DNA of 64,000 bases from Sulfurimonas sp. (GCF_028713515.1 NZ_JAQTOD010000001.1:310001-374000), one strand, 5' to 3'; positions 22,105 through 31,217 are shown, counted from the stretch's first letter. The notes: a model not told the origin generated them from the letters alone. A program made the numbers and translations.

Positions 22105-22932
22105 TTGTCTAATGAGCTAGAAGCTTTTATAGAGTACATTAGCGTTATACGAGCCTTAAGCAAGAAGAGCATAGAGGCATATAAAAGTGATTTACTCGCT
22201 TTGGAGCATGGACTCAATAGACCACTTGTAAAGCTAGACTCGAGTACTCTCTTTGGTTTTTTGGGGGTCTACAAAAATAAAAGAACACTAAACAGAAAGC
22301 TCTCTTCAGTAAATGCTTTTTTTGATTTTTGCTATAAAAATCAATTTTCAGATGAAAAAACAAAGCTAAAATTTTCCAAAATAGCTAAATTACTGCCTAA
22401 ATTTTTATCATACAAAGAGATACAAACATCACTTGATTTGATTGATAGAAACTCATGGATTGGGGCTAGAGACTATGCTTTAATTTTATTTTTATATGCA
22501 ACAGGAGCTAGGATTAGTGAGTGCTTGGCTTTAAAGAGAGATGATATAGATGGCGATTGGCTTCATATACGAGAAACAAAAGGTGATAAAGAGAGAATGG
22601 TTCCGGTTGCTAAAGTTGCAATAAGTGCAGTTGAGCTTTATATGCAGGCAAGAGAGAGTAAAAATGAGTATATCTGGTGTAACTACAAAGGCGAAAAACT
22701 TAGCAGAATCTCTGCATATAAAATAACTCAAAAACATTTAGGAGTCTCTCCGCATGTGCTTCGCCACTCTTATGCGACATCGCTTATTTCTGGTGGAGCA
22801 GACTTAAGGATAGTGCAAGAGTTGCTTGGTCATGCTTCGCTTTTAACGACACAAATATATACTCATATACAAAAAGAGAATCTAAAAGAGACAGTAGAAG
22901 TCTGTCATCCGATGGCAAAAATTGATTTTTAA
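22105..22932 (+). CDS. xerH: Tyrosine recombinase XerH/XerD-like
   Basis: ATGARISE, HVLRHSYATSLISGGADLRIVQELLGHASLLTTQIYTH catalytic motifs. Confidence 0.88.
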   Translation: MSNELEAFIEYISVIRALSKKSIEAYKSDLLALEHGLNRPLVKLDSSTLFGFLGVYKNKRTLNRKLSSVNAFFDFCYKNQFSDEKTKLKFSKIAKLLPKFLSYKEIQTSLDLIDRNSWIGARDYALILFLYATGARISECLALKRDDIDGDWLHIRETKGDKERMVPVAKVAISAVELYMQARESKNEYIWCNYKGEKLSRISAYKITQKHLGVSPHVLRHSYATSLISGGADLRIVQELLGHASLLTTQIYTHIQKENLKETVEVCHPMAKIDF

Positions 22933-22979
22933 TACCTCCTTATTGCTAGAAATTATCTATCTATTTAAGGTAAGAAATG

Positions 22980-23008
22980 AGAAATAGTATATTTTCAAAA
23001 CTATTTCT
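22980..23008. repeat. Inverted repeat downstream of xerH
   Basis: AGAAATAGT-11 nt-ACTATTTCT, perfect 9-bp arms. Confidence 0.5.
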
Positions 23009-23112
23009 AAAATCACTATTTTTTATTCAAAACAATTATGCCACACATTCTGATGTAGTGCAGATATGACACTTTTTATATAAATTTTCTAAAAAATCAT
23101 GGAGATAATTAG

Positions 23113-23619
23113 ATGAAAAAGAGACTTGCGCCCTTTATGATTATTACTATAATATCAATAGCTATTGTTGCTACATTTTTATCCCTCGCATCTGTAAAAA
23201 AATTTATTGTTACCAAAGATGGTGATTTAGCGCAGCTCCCCATTGCTATGCAGATAGATACATTTCAGGATGGCGATTGTGGTATGGTTATAAATGACCT
23301 AAAAGATGCTTCACAAGTTATATCAAAAAGTGGAAAAGTTTGGTTTTTTCATGACCACGGTGGAATGGCGAAGTGGCTAGAAGACAAAGAGTTTAAAGAT
23401 GGTGCAAAAATATGGGTTATGAGTAGAGATACAAAAAAATGGATAGATGGCAGAGTGGCTCACTACTCATTGAGTGATAAAACGGCTATGGGAAATGGAT
23501 TTGGAGCTTATGAAAATAGTAGAGAAGAGTATGTTGATTTTGATACAATGCGACTTAAGATGTTAAGGGGAGAGACGCTTCGTAATCCACTTATAAGAAA
23601 ACAACTCTCAGGAAAATAG
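23113..23619 (+). CDS. NosL-like protein (putative copper-binding lipoprotein-like/membrane-anchored)
   Basis: CGM motif plus WFFHDHGGMAKWL...MSRDTKKWIDGRVAHYS...MGNGFGAYEN, NosL-family pattern. Confidence 0.65.
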   Translation: MKKRLAPFMIITIISIAIVATFLSLASVKKFIVTKDGDLAQLPIAMQIDTFQDGDCGMVINDLKDASQVISKSGKVWFFHDHGGMAKWLEDKEFKDGAKIWVMSRDTKKWIDGRVAHYSLSDKTAMGNGFGAYENSREEYVDFDTMRLKMLRGETLRNPLIRKQLSGK

Positions 23620-23628
23620 CAAAATAGT

Positions 23629-24354
23629 ATGGAAACCGTAAATATATTAACAATTATAAGCATAGCTTTTCTTGGCTCTTTTGGGCACTGCATCGGGATG
23701 TGTGGCGGAATTGTTTTGGCATATTCAACCATAAAGATTGAGCCAAAAAGCTCTAAAGTATCTCAAGGAGTAGCGCATCTGCTTTACTCTTTTGGCAGAG
23801 TTTTTACATACACGATTCTCGGCGCAATATTTGGAGCGCTCGGTGGCGTGGTAACTTTTAGCAACAATGCAAATGGAGTACTTTTTCTAGTAGCAGGTTT
23901 AGCTATGATTCTTGCAGGACTCTCTCTCATGGGAAAGATAAAGTTTTTAACTCTAATAGAACACTCTTTTTCGTCATCATCTATATATAAAGAAGCCTTT
24001 AGAGCAGTTCTTAACTCTCACTCAAATTCCAGCTTTTTTATACTTGGAATGTTAAATGGACTGCTGCCGTGTGGGTTTGTTTACTTTTTTGCAATCACTG
24101 CTGCAAGTACGGCAAGCCCATTTTATGGAGCGTTTGTGATGATGATTTTTGGGCTGAGTACCACTCCTGCAATGTTTTCTCTTGGCTTTTTAACAACTCT
24201 CTCAAGTGCTACAAACTTTAGAAATATGATGATGAGCTTATCCTCTTTTGCTGTAATAATATATGGTGTATTTACTGTCTATAAGGGATACGACTATATA
24301 ACAAGACCAACAAAATCTATTACAGAGTGTCATGTTAACAGTAAGCTTAACTAG
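23629..24354 (+). CDS. Sulfite exporter TauE/SafE-family (UreH-like/CcoH-type) membrane protein
   Basis: FLGSFGHCIGMCGGIVLAYS and NGLLPCGFVY motifs. Confidence 0.85.
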   Translation: METVNILTIISIAFLGSFGHCIGMCGGIVLAYSTIKIEPKSSKVSQGVAHLLYSFGRVFTYTILGAIFGALGGVVTFSNNANGVLFLVAGLAMILAGLSLMGKIKFLTLIEHSFSSSSIYKEAFRAVLNSHSNSSFFILGMLNGLLPCGFVYFFAITAASTASPFYGAFVMMIFGLSTTPAMFSLGFLTTLSSATNFRNMMMSLSSFAVIIYGVFTVYKGYDYITRPTKSITECHVNSKLN

Positions 24355-24438
24355 CCTTATGTATCTATGTGTACATAATTTGTTGAGTCTGGTATAAGTA
24401 AGTTGATGATATAATAAACCTAAAAAAAGGCGCTTTGA

Positions 24439-25248
24439 TTGAAAACTTCTATAGCTGATAGTATTAAATCCCTTCCTCCGCTCTCAACAACAATCCTTGA
24501 AGTAAATAGAATATATGCTGATGATAGTTCCACAATAAGTGAGATGGCAAAAGCTATAGAAAAAGACCCAATGATTGTTGCAAATATTTTAAAAACAGCA
24601 AGCTCTCCACTTTATAATTTTAGTAAAGAGATAACAAGTGTTGCGCAAGCTGTCTCTCTTTTTGGAATGAGTATGACTCGCTCAATAGTCGTAGGTAATT
24701 CCATAAGGAAACTCTTAAATGTAGATATGCAACCATACAGAATAACTTCAGAAGAGTTTGCCCGTATATCATCGCTTCAAGCTGCACTAATGCTTAGATG
24801 GTATAAGAAAGTTGATGCTAAAAAAGCAGAAAAATTATATTTAGCAGCTTTTTTGCAAGAGACGGGAAAAATTATTATAGCTAGTGAGATTATTCAGCAA
24901 GATGAGATGACGAGTTTTGCCAGTGAGATAGAAAACTCAAATAATATAGCGGCAGTTGAAAAATCTTATACAGAGCATACATGTGGTGAAATTGCAGCTA
25001 TTGTGTTTAATCATTGGGGTTTTGATGGAGAATTTATAGATATGATAAAGTACTCAGATAACCCACTCTCTGCTCCATCCGCGACTAAAGAGTATGCAAC
25101 GGCTCTAAATATAGTAAAAACAATAATACCAATCAATAAGCCACTTAGTGAAGTTGCTATAAATATCGGACTCAATAAAGCAATGGAAGCTGGCTATGAT
25201 CATGAGATACTTGAAGATGCCATTGATGATGTATTAGATTTGCTGTAG
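24439..25248 (+). CDS. HDOD domain protein
   Basis: SLPPLSTTILEVNRI...DPMIVANILKTASSPLYNF...VAQAVSLFGM. Confidence 0.88.
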   Translation: MKTSIADSIKSLPPLSTTILEVNRIYADDSSTISEMAKAIEKDPMIVANILKTASSPLYNFSKEITSVAQAVSLFGMSMTRSIVVGNSIRKLLNVDMQPYRITSEEFARISSLQAALMLRWYKKVDAKKAEKLYLAAFLQETGKIIIASEIIQQDEMTSFASEIENSNNIAAVEKSYTEHTCGEIAAIVFNHWGFDGEFIDMIKYSDNPLSAPSATKEYATALNIVKTIIPINKPLSEVAINIGLNKAMEAGYDHEILEDAIDDVLDLL

Positions 25249-25257
25249 AGAGATTTT

Positions 25258-27975
25258 ATGAGCAAAGTAGTAACGGTAATAGATACATTTGGTTTTTTCT
25301 TTCGTAGTTTTTATGCACTTCCACAACATCTTAAAAACAGAGATGGTTTTCCAACAGGACTTTTAACTGGTTTTATAAATTTTATTTCAACTCTTCAAAA
25401 ACAACACGATAGTGATTACATAGTTTTTGCAGTTGATTCTAAAGGTTCGACTTTTAGAAATGAGATAGACGCAAATTACAAAGCAAATCGTCAAGCACCG
25501 CCACCAGAGCTTATTATGCAGCTTCCAATCGCAATTGAGTGGATTGACAAAATGGGCTATAAGACGCTTGGAAAAGTTGGTTTTGAAGCAGATGATGTTA
25601 TTGCCACGGTTGTAAAGTTTGCGAAAGAGCAAAATTATATTGTTCGTATCGTCTCTCATGATAAGGATTTATACCAACTCATAGATGATGGAAAAATTGT
25701 TTTAGTAGATGCTATAAAAAGAACAACAGTTGATGAAGAGGCTTGTTTTGCGAAATATGGTGTAACTCCAAAGCAGTTTATAGACTATCAGTCGATTCTG
25801 GGAGATAGTGCAGATAATGTACCAGGAGTTAAAGGGATAGGAAAGGTTGGGGCGGAAAAACTCATCAAGGAGTACGGTTCTCTTGATAACATATATGAAA
25901 ATATAGAAAATATTACCGGTGCAAATCAGAAGAAACTTATAGAATCAAAAGAGCAGGCTTATATGTCTAAAATGCTTGTTAGCTTAAGAGACGATGTTTA
26001 TGATAGTTTTGATTTTGAAGAGTTTAAAATGGATATAGAACATCCGTTTTTAAATATTTATGATGAGCTTGTAAAGTATGAACAGAATGCAATATTAAGG
26101 GTTTTGCATGCTAAAAATATGGTTAGTAGCGAAACAAAGCAACAAGCGCAAGAGATAGCAGATGAGCAAAGTGCAAAAACAAAGAGTGTTGATTTTAATC
26201 CAATACTTATAACTGATGAGAGTCTCTTAGATGCTATTTTGTCTAAGCTTGATGAGAATACAATAGTTGCGTTTGACACGGAGACAACTGGTCTGGATTA
26301 TGAAAAAGATTCACTTGTAGGTTTTAGCTTTTGTTTTGAAGAACAAGATGCGTATTATGTTCCGATTGCTCACTTTTATCTTGGCGTACCACAACAAATA
26401 AGCAAAGACGCTGCAAAAAAAGCAATTAGAAAAATCTTTAAATCCCGTGTTGTTGGGCATAACATAAAGTTTGACCTACATTTTGTAACTAGATTTTTAG
26501 AAGATGATGAGTTAGAAATTTATGCAGATAGTATGATTTTGGCTTGGCTTGTGGACTCAGATAGTGCACTTTCTCTTGATAAACTCTCGCAAACACTGCT
26601 CAATCACCAAATGATAGCTTTTAAAGATACTGTAAAAAAAGATGACACATTTGCAAATGTAGATTTAGAAGATGCTTGTAAATATGCAGCTGAAGATGCG
26701 TTTGTGACACTAAAGTTATATGTTTTGTTATTAGAGAAATTAGAGCTTCAAGATGCATCACACATAATAAAAGAGGCGTTTAGTGTTGAGATGCCTTTTA
26801 TAAAAACACTTCTTCATATGGAAAAAGATGGGATAGCTGTTGAGCGTGCATTTTTGGAGAAATTCTTAGTAGAGGTTAAAGAGACTCTTGCCGAACTGAC
26901 AAAAAAAATATACACGCAAGCTGGTGGTGAGTTTAATATCAACTCAACACAGCAACTAGGAAATATACTCTTTGAAAAGCTTGGTTTACCTGTCGGCAAA
27001 AAGACAAAAACTGGATACTCAACAAATGAAGATGTGCTTAGTCAACTTTGTGATTCGCATGATATTATCCCTTATCTTTTGGAATACAGAGAGGTCTATA
27101 AACTTTTTTCTACATATATTGAGCCCCTTTTAAAACTTAGCTATGAAGATGAGCAGGGTAGGGTTCATACATCTTTTGTACAAACAGGAACCACAACGGG
27201 ACGACTAAGTTCTAAAAATCCAAATCTGCAAAATATACCAGCGAGAACTTCACTTGGTTTAAAAATAAGAGAGGCTTTTGTTGCGCCAAAAGGGAAAAAA
27301 CTCATAGGTATAGACTACTCGCAGATTGAACTCAGGCTTTTGGCTCATTTTTCTGGGGATAAGGTTTTGGTTGATGCTTTTAAAAATAACAAAGATATTC
27401 ACAGGCAAACAGCCGTGGCTCTTTTTGGCGAAGATGAAGCAGATGCAAAGAGAAATATAGCAAAAACAGTAAACTTTGGACTGCTTTATGGGATGGGACA
27501 AAAAAAACTCTCAGATACTCTTAGCATAACCACTAAAGAGGCAAAAGAGATTATTGAGAAATATTTTCAATCATTCCCAACCGTAAAAAGTTATTTTCGC
27601 TCCATAGTTGATAGTTCAAAAGAGAGAGGATTTGTAGAGACCATCCTCGGACGCAGACGCTATTTTGACTATGAAAATGCATCGCCAATGTTTAGAGCAT
27701 CTTATGAGAGAGAAGCAGTAAACAGCGTATTTCAGGGAAGTGCTAGTGACTTGATTAAGCTCAGTATGAATAAAATAGATAGTTTGATTAGACATAAAAA
27801 CCTAAATGCAAAAATGCTTCTGCAAATCCATGATGAGCTGATTTTTGAGGTAGATGAAAATCAGGCAGATGAACTCGGCAGAAAGTTTAAAGCAATTATG
27901 GAGGAGATAATGGAGTTAAGAATTCCTCTTGTTGCTAGTATGAATATTGGTAATAACTGGAGTGAGTTAAAGTAA
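25258..27975 (+). CDS. polA: DNA polymerase I
   Basis: 5' nuclease domain, 3'-5' exo (FDTETTGLDYE), polymerase motifs (GIDYSQIELRLLAH, RRNIAKTVNFGLLYGMG-like, IHDELIFEV). Confidence 0.97.
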   Translation: MSKVVTVIDTFGFFFRSFYALPQHLKNRDGFPTGLLTGFINFISTLQKQHDSDYIVFAVDSKGSTFRNEIDANYKANRQAPPPELIMQLPIAIEWIDKMGYKTLGKVGFEADDVIATVVKFAKEQNYIVRIVSHDKDLYQLIDDGKIVLVDAIKRTTVDEEACFAKYGVTPKQFIDYQSILGDSADNVPGVKGIGKVGAEKLIKEYGSLDNIYENIENITGANQKKLIESKEQAYMSKMLVSLRDDVYDSFDFEEFKMDIEHPFLNIYDELVKYEQNAILRVLHAKNMVSSETKQQAQEIADEQSAKTKSVDFNPILITDESLLDAILSKLDENTIVAFDTETTGLDYEKDSLVGFSFCFEEQDAYYVPIAHFYLGVPQQISKDAAKKAIRKIFKSRVVGHNIKFDLHFVTRFLEDDELEIYADSMILAWLVDSDSALSLDKLSQTLLNHQMIAFKDTVKKDDTFANVDLEDACKYAAEDAFVTLKLYVLLLEKLELQDASHIIKEAFSVEMPFIKTLLHMEKDGIAVERAFLEKFLVEVKETLAELTKKIYTQAGGEFNINSTQQLGNILFEKLGLPVGKKTKTGYSTNEDVLSQLCDSHDIIPYLLEYREVYKLFSTYIEPLLKLSYEDEQGRVHTSFVQTGTTTGRLSSKNPNLQNIPARTSLGLKIREAFVAPKGKKLIGIDYSQIELRLLAHFSGDKVLVDAFKNNKDIHRQTAVALFGEDEADAKRNIAKTVNFGLLYGMGQKKLSDTLSITTKEAKEIIEKYFQSFPTVKSYFRSIVDSSKERGFVETILGRRRYFDYENASPMFRASYEREAVNSVFQGSASDLIKLSMNKIDSLIRHKNLNAKMLLQIHDELIFEVDENQADELGRKFKAIMEEIMELRIPLVASMNIGNNWSELK

Positions 27976-28120
27976 TCTGCTGATGCAATACTCAGTACAC
28001 ACTTACTACTAGTTTGAAACAATTTTACTTAAGATATATCGATATAAATGATTTGTAATCTCCTAGTTAATGTAGTTTTTAATAATATTGATTAAACATA
28101 AAAAGCCATCTTGGGCAATG

Positions 28121-28315
28121 CTATATTTTTTTTGATTTGTGACGAAAGATTTTTTGTGCAAAAACAGCTCCAACGCTTCCCCAAAAAAAGGCAAGACTCA
28201 AAAGTGTTTTTTCACTGACCTGTCGACGGTTAGTACGCGCTAAATATTTATCGTATCCAAATACAAAGAATGTCACGAGATTAAAAAATAGAAAAAGAAG
28301 AACGAAAGCTTTTAT
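28121..28315 (-). pseudogene. DUF1294 protein remnant, truncated C-terminus, no canonical start at expected position
   Basis: Minus-frame peptide IKAFVLLFLFFNLVTFFVFGYDKYLARTNRRQVSEKTLLSLAFFWGSVGAVFAQKIFRHKSKKI*; the DUF1294 family normally continues past HKTRK with a further TM segment. Confidence 0.6.
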
Positions 28316-28399
28316 TGTTGGGGATTATAGCATATAAGGATTGTCGATTGTAGGAATATAATTTGCTTCTAAGACGATCGATACCCTTAAGGAGAGACG

Positions 28400-28810
28400 A
28401 TGCGATCCGTTTACAGTTCTTATAACAACAGCACCACCCCAACCACCACCAATTCCTATCAGCAAGACAAAGATAAATTGAACACGTTCATGGACAAAAT
28501 GAAAAAATCGATCGAGGGCGGTGATTTTGAGAGTGCCAAAGCACTGTTAGAAGAAGCCGACAAATTGGTTCAGACCAATTCTACCCAAAATAGAAGCACC
28601 AAGATAAGTCAACAGCAAGAGGAACTTAAAAGCCAGCTGGACACGCTCTCCGATACCCTCAATAAAAAAGACAAAAAATCGGCGTTAGAGACCATAACGA
28701 ACATCAAAGACGAGCTCAAAAACAATAAAAACCTTGTCTTAAAATCGCACAGCTCTTCCGACATCGTTGCCGAACTGCGATCGCAATTTTTACTCTCCGT
28801 TTATGCGTAA
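28400..28810 (+). CDS. Hypothetical protein, 136 aa
   Basis: GGAGAG RBS, intact ORF, Ser/Thr-rich N-terminus and helical remainder. Confidence 0.7.
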   Translation: MRSVYSSYNNSTTPTTTNSYQQDKDKLNTFMDKMKKSIEGGDFESAKALLEEADKLVQTNSTQNRSTKISQQQEELKSQLDTLSDTLNKKDKKSALETITNIKDELKNNKNLVLKSHSSSDIVAELRSQFLLSVYA

Positions 28811-28836
28811 GAGTATTAAAACGTACAAAAATAAGC

Positions 28837-28842
28837 TACAAT
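28837..28842 (+). promoter_or_regulatory. Candidate -10 box of leu leader transcript
   Basis: GCTACAATTT about 27 nt upstream of leader ATG. Confidence 0.35.
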
Positions 28843-28868
28843 TTCACAACATATAAAAAGGAGAGACC

Positions 28869-28955
28869 ATGAAAAGTCATACCATGCCTATTTCAAACCC
28901 AATTACGGACAACCGTATCGCGAGCTTTTCTCTCCTCCTGCTAAACCTGCTGTAA
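28869..28955 (+). CDS. Leucine-rich leader peptide upstream of leuA (28 aa)
   Basis: AAGGAG RBS then MKSHTMPISNPITDNRIASFSLLLLNLL*; six Leu in the last seven residues (ctc ctc ctg cta aac ctg ctg taa). Confidence 0.8.
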   Translation: MKSHTMPISNPITDNRIASFSLLLLNLL

Positions 28956-28994
28956 TTTTCCTTTTTTCCCGTTTCTTTTTTTAATCTTTAGTTT

Positions 28995-29036
28995 TGCCAT
29001 CTTGGGCGTAATGCGTCCATATGTCGGCATTTTTTT
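28995..29036 (+). terminator. Candidate attenuator terminator before leuA
   Basis: TGCC..[TGGGCGT-AAT-GCGTCCA]..GGCA nested stem followed by TTTTTTT. Confidence 0.7.
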
Positions 29037-29062
29037 ATTGTTAAACAGTTAAGGATAACTCT

Positions 29063-30370
29063 ATGCACACGCATACAAAATACACGCCGTATCCAACGGT
29101 AAAATTGGAGAATCGAGAGTGGGCGGATAAGTCTGCCACAGTTGCCCCTATGTGGGTTAGTACCGATTTACGAGATGGTAATCAAGCACTTGCTAATCCG
29201 ATGGGAACCCAGCAAAAGATCGCGTATTTCAAAGCGTTGGTTGAGTTTGGATTCAAAGAGATCGAGATTGCCTATCCGAGTGCATCACAGACGGAGTTTG
29301 ATTTTTGCCGTCGTTTGATAGAGGAAGGATTGATTCCCGATGATGTCACTATCGGTATCCTCGTTCCCTCGATAGAGCGTCATATCATTCGTAGTTTCGA
29401 GGCATTGCGCGGAGCAAAGCGAATTAATATGCACCTTTATAATCCAACCGCGTCGAATCAGCGCGATGTTGTGTTTAAACGGAGTAAAGAAGAAATCATC
29501 GCGTTGGCATTACAAGGGGTAGAGTGTATCAAACGCGAAGCAGGGACGTTTGAGGGAGAGGTGATATTCGAGTATTCGCCGGAGAGCTTTTCGCAGACGG
29601 AGTTGGAGTTTGCCCGTGACATCTCTAATGCCGTGATCACAGTATGGCAACCGACGCGAGAACAGCCGATGATCTTGAATTTGCCTAACACCTTGGAAGC
29701 GTGTTCGCCGAACATCTATGCCGATCGTATCGAATGGATGGGCAAACAGATCATTCACCGTGATTGTGTCATCATCAGCGTCCACCCGCATAACGACAGA
29801 GGGTGTGCGGTGGCGAGTGCGGAGTTGGCAGTATTGGCAGGTGCGCAGAGGGTGGAGGGGACGATCCTTGGCAACGGCGAGCGGGCAGGGAACGTCGATT
29901 TGGTGACGTTGATGTTTAACTACTACGCACAAGGGATCGATCCGAAGCTTCATATCCAAAAAGTCGATGAGATATTGAGCCGTATCACGGCGATTACCGC
30001 GCAAAGCGTCCCAGAACGTCATCCGTATGTGGGATCGCTTATCTATACCGCGTTTTCAGGGACACACCAAGATGCAATCAAAAAAGGGATTGAGCATCGT
30101 CGTACTCAGAGGAGCGATAGATGGGAAGTCCCGTACTTGGCAATCGATCCGCGCGATATAGGTCGGGAGTACACCGATACGATCCGTATCAACTCACAAT
30201 CGGGCAAAGGGGGCGTCGCTTATATCTTAAAAGAGATTTATGGCATCGAGATTCCCAAAGATATGCAGTCGATGATAGCCGACGAAGTGAAACGTATCTC
30301 CGAATCACGTGGCGGCGAGATCAGCAGTGATGAGATATTAGGGATTTATGAGGGGATGAGACGGTTGTAA
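29063..30370 (+). CDS. leuA: 2-isopropylmalate synthase (LeuA2-like), lacking C-terminal regulatory domain
   Basis: STDLRDGNQALANPMG, HNDRGCAVASAELAVLAGAQRVEGTILGNGERAGNVDLVTL; ends right after the SESRGGEISSDEI region. Confidence 0.88.
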   Translation: MHTHTKYTPYPTVKLENREWADKSATVAPMWVSTDLRDGNQALANPMGTQQKIAYFKALVEFGFKEIEIAYPSASQTEFDFCRRLIEEGLIPDDVTIGILVPSIERHIIRSFEALRGAKRINMHLYNPTASNQRDVVFKRSKEEIIALALQGVECIKREAGTFEGEVIFEYSPESFSQTELEFARDISNAVITVWQPTREQPMILNLPNTLEACSPNIYADRIEWMGKQIIHRDCVIISVHPHNDRGCAVASAELAVLAGAQRVEGTILGNGERAGNVDLVTLMFNYYAQGIDPKLHIQKVDEILSRITAITAQSVPERHPYVGSLIYTAFSGTHQDAIKKGIEHRRTQRSDRWEVPYLAIDPRDIGREYTDTIRINSQSGKGGVAYILKEIYGIEIPKDMQSMIADEVKRISESRGGEISSDEILGIYEGMRRL

Positions 30371-30384
30371 AAGATGAGTGACTA

Positions 30385-30412
30385 GAGTACGCGATTCAAG
30401 ATTCGCGTGCTC
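30385..30412 (+). terminator. Hairpin after leuA
   Basis: GAGTACGCGA-8 nt-TCGCGTGCTC (one T-G wobble); overlaps stop codon of the convergent gene. Confidence 0.55.
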
Positions 30413-31217
30413 ATACCCTTTCAAGCTTATCTTTTTTCTTTAATATCCAGTAATCTAAATTACATCTACTATCAGAAATAATGCATATCATTAATTGTCC
30501 ATGACATATTGGACATCGTTCTATATCACACATATCTAAATGATATTCTCCCTTTTTTACACCACAATCATCACATGTGTCATGTTCAGGAAACTCATTA
30601 TTTATTCCATATACTTGACGAGAATAATATTTATATCCACTATTTGTTTTTTGTTTTAATGCTGTGTATTTTTGAGATAATACAATTTCTAATGGAAGAT
30701 AATTTGGTAGTTTTTGCCCTCTATATTCAACCCATTCATTTTTAAAATCAGATAACAGTTCTGATTCTCTTTTCCATAGTTTTTTATCAATATAATCATG
30801 TAGCTCAATTTGAAAATGCTTTTTATGGAAATAGTGAATAAATTCAAATAATTGTATAAATATGGAATATTGATGGGATGGATTGAGTTCATATTCATGA
30901 TGAACAATTTTATTTCTTTGAGAAATCGCACGATTTATTATTTTAGTTTCATCTGAATCTATATCAACATTAGCTATATTTTTTAATCTTTCAAGGGCTT
31001 GTTTTAAACTTACAGTGTTTTTAGGACTATCAATATTTTCATAAATTAAAATTGGATGTTCTTGATTTAGAAGATGTTTTAACATTAGTTCTAAACCTTG
31101 TATAAGATGTAGTATTGAAAATGATAAGTATTTTGAGTCTTTCTTAGCTTTTCTTGAATTTAATATTGCTTCATTGACAAAAGTATATGAATTTTCTATA
31201 AGTGATATTTTGTCCAT
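30411..31217 (-). CDS. HEPN-like domain protein with C-terminal zinc ribbon
   Basis: ILHLIQGLELMLKHLL...SQRNKIVHHEY (R-x4-H) and CDDCGVKKGEYHLDMCDIERCPICHGQL. Confidence 0.65.
   Translation of the reverse strand: MDKISLIENSYTFVNEAILNSRKAKKDSKYLSFSILHLIQGLELMLKHLLNQEHPILIYENIDSPKNTVSLKQALERLKNIANVDIDSDETKIINRAISQRNKIVHHEYELNPSHQYSIFIQLFEFIHYFHKKHFQIELHDYIDKKLWKRESELLSDFKNEWVEYRGQKLPNYLPLEIVLSQKYTALKQKTNSGYKYYSRQVYGINNEFPEHDTCDDCGVKKGEYHLDMCDIERCPICHGQLMICIISDSRCNLDYWILKKKDKLERV

Noticed and set aside
24439-25248. HDOD protein as a phage or defence component
   Set aside because: Flanked by core genes; HDOD proteins are common signalling proteins in this phylum
29510-30022. 170-aa antisense ORF within leuA (plus 29458-29715, 29718-29906, 30121-30330)
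   Set aside because: Out-of-frame or antisense to a clear LeuA; long only because local GC is higher
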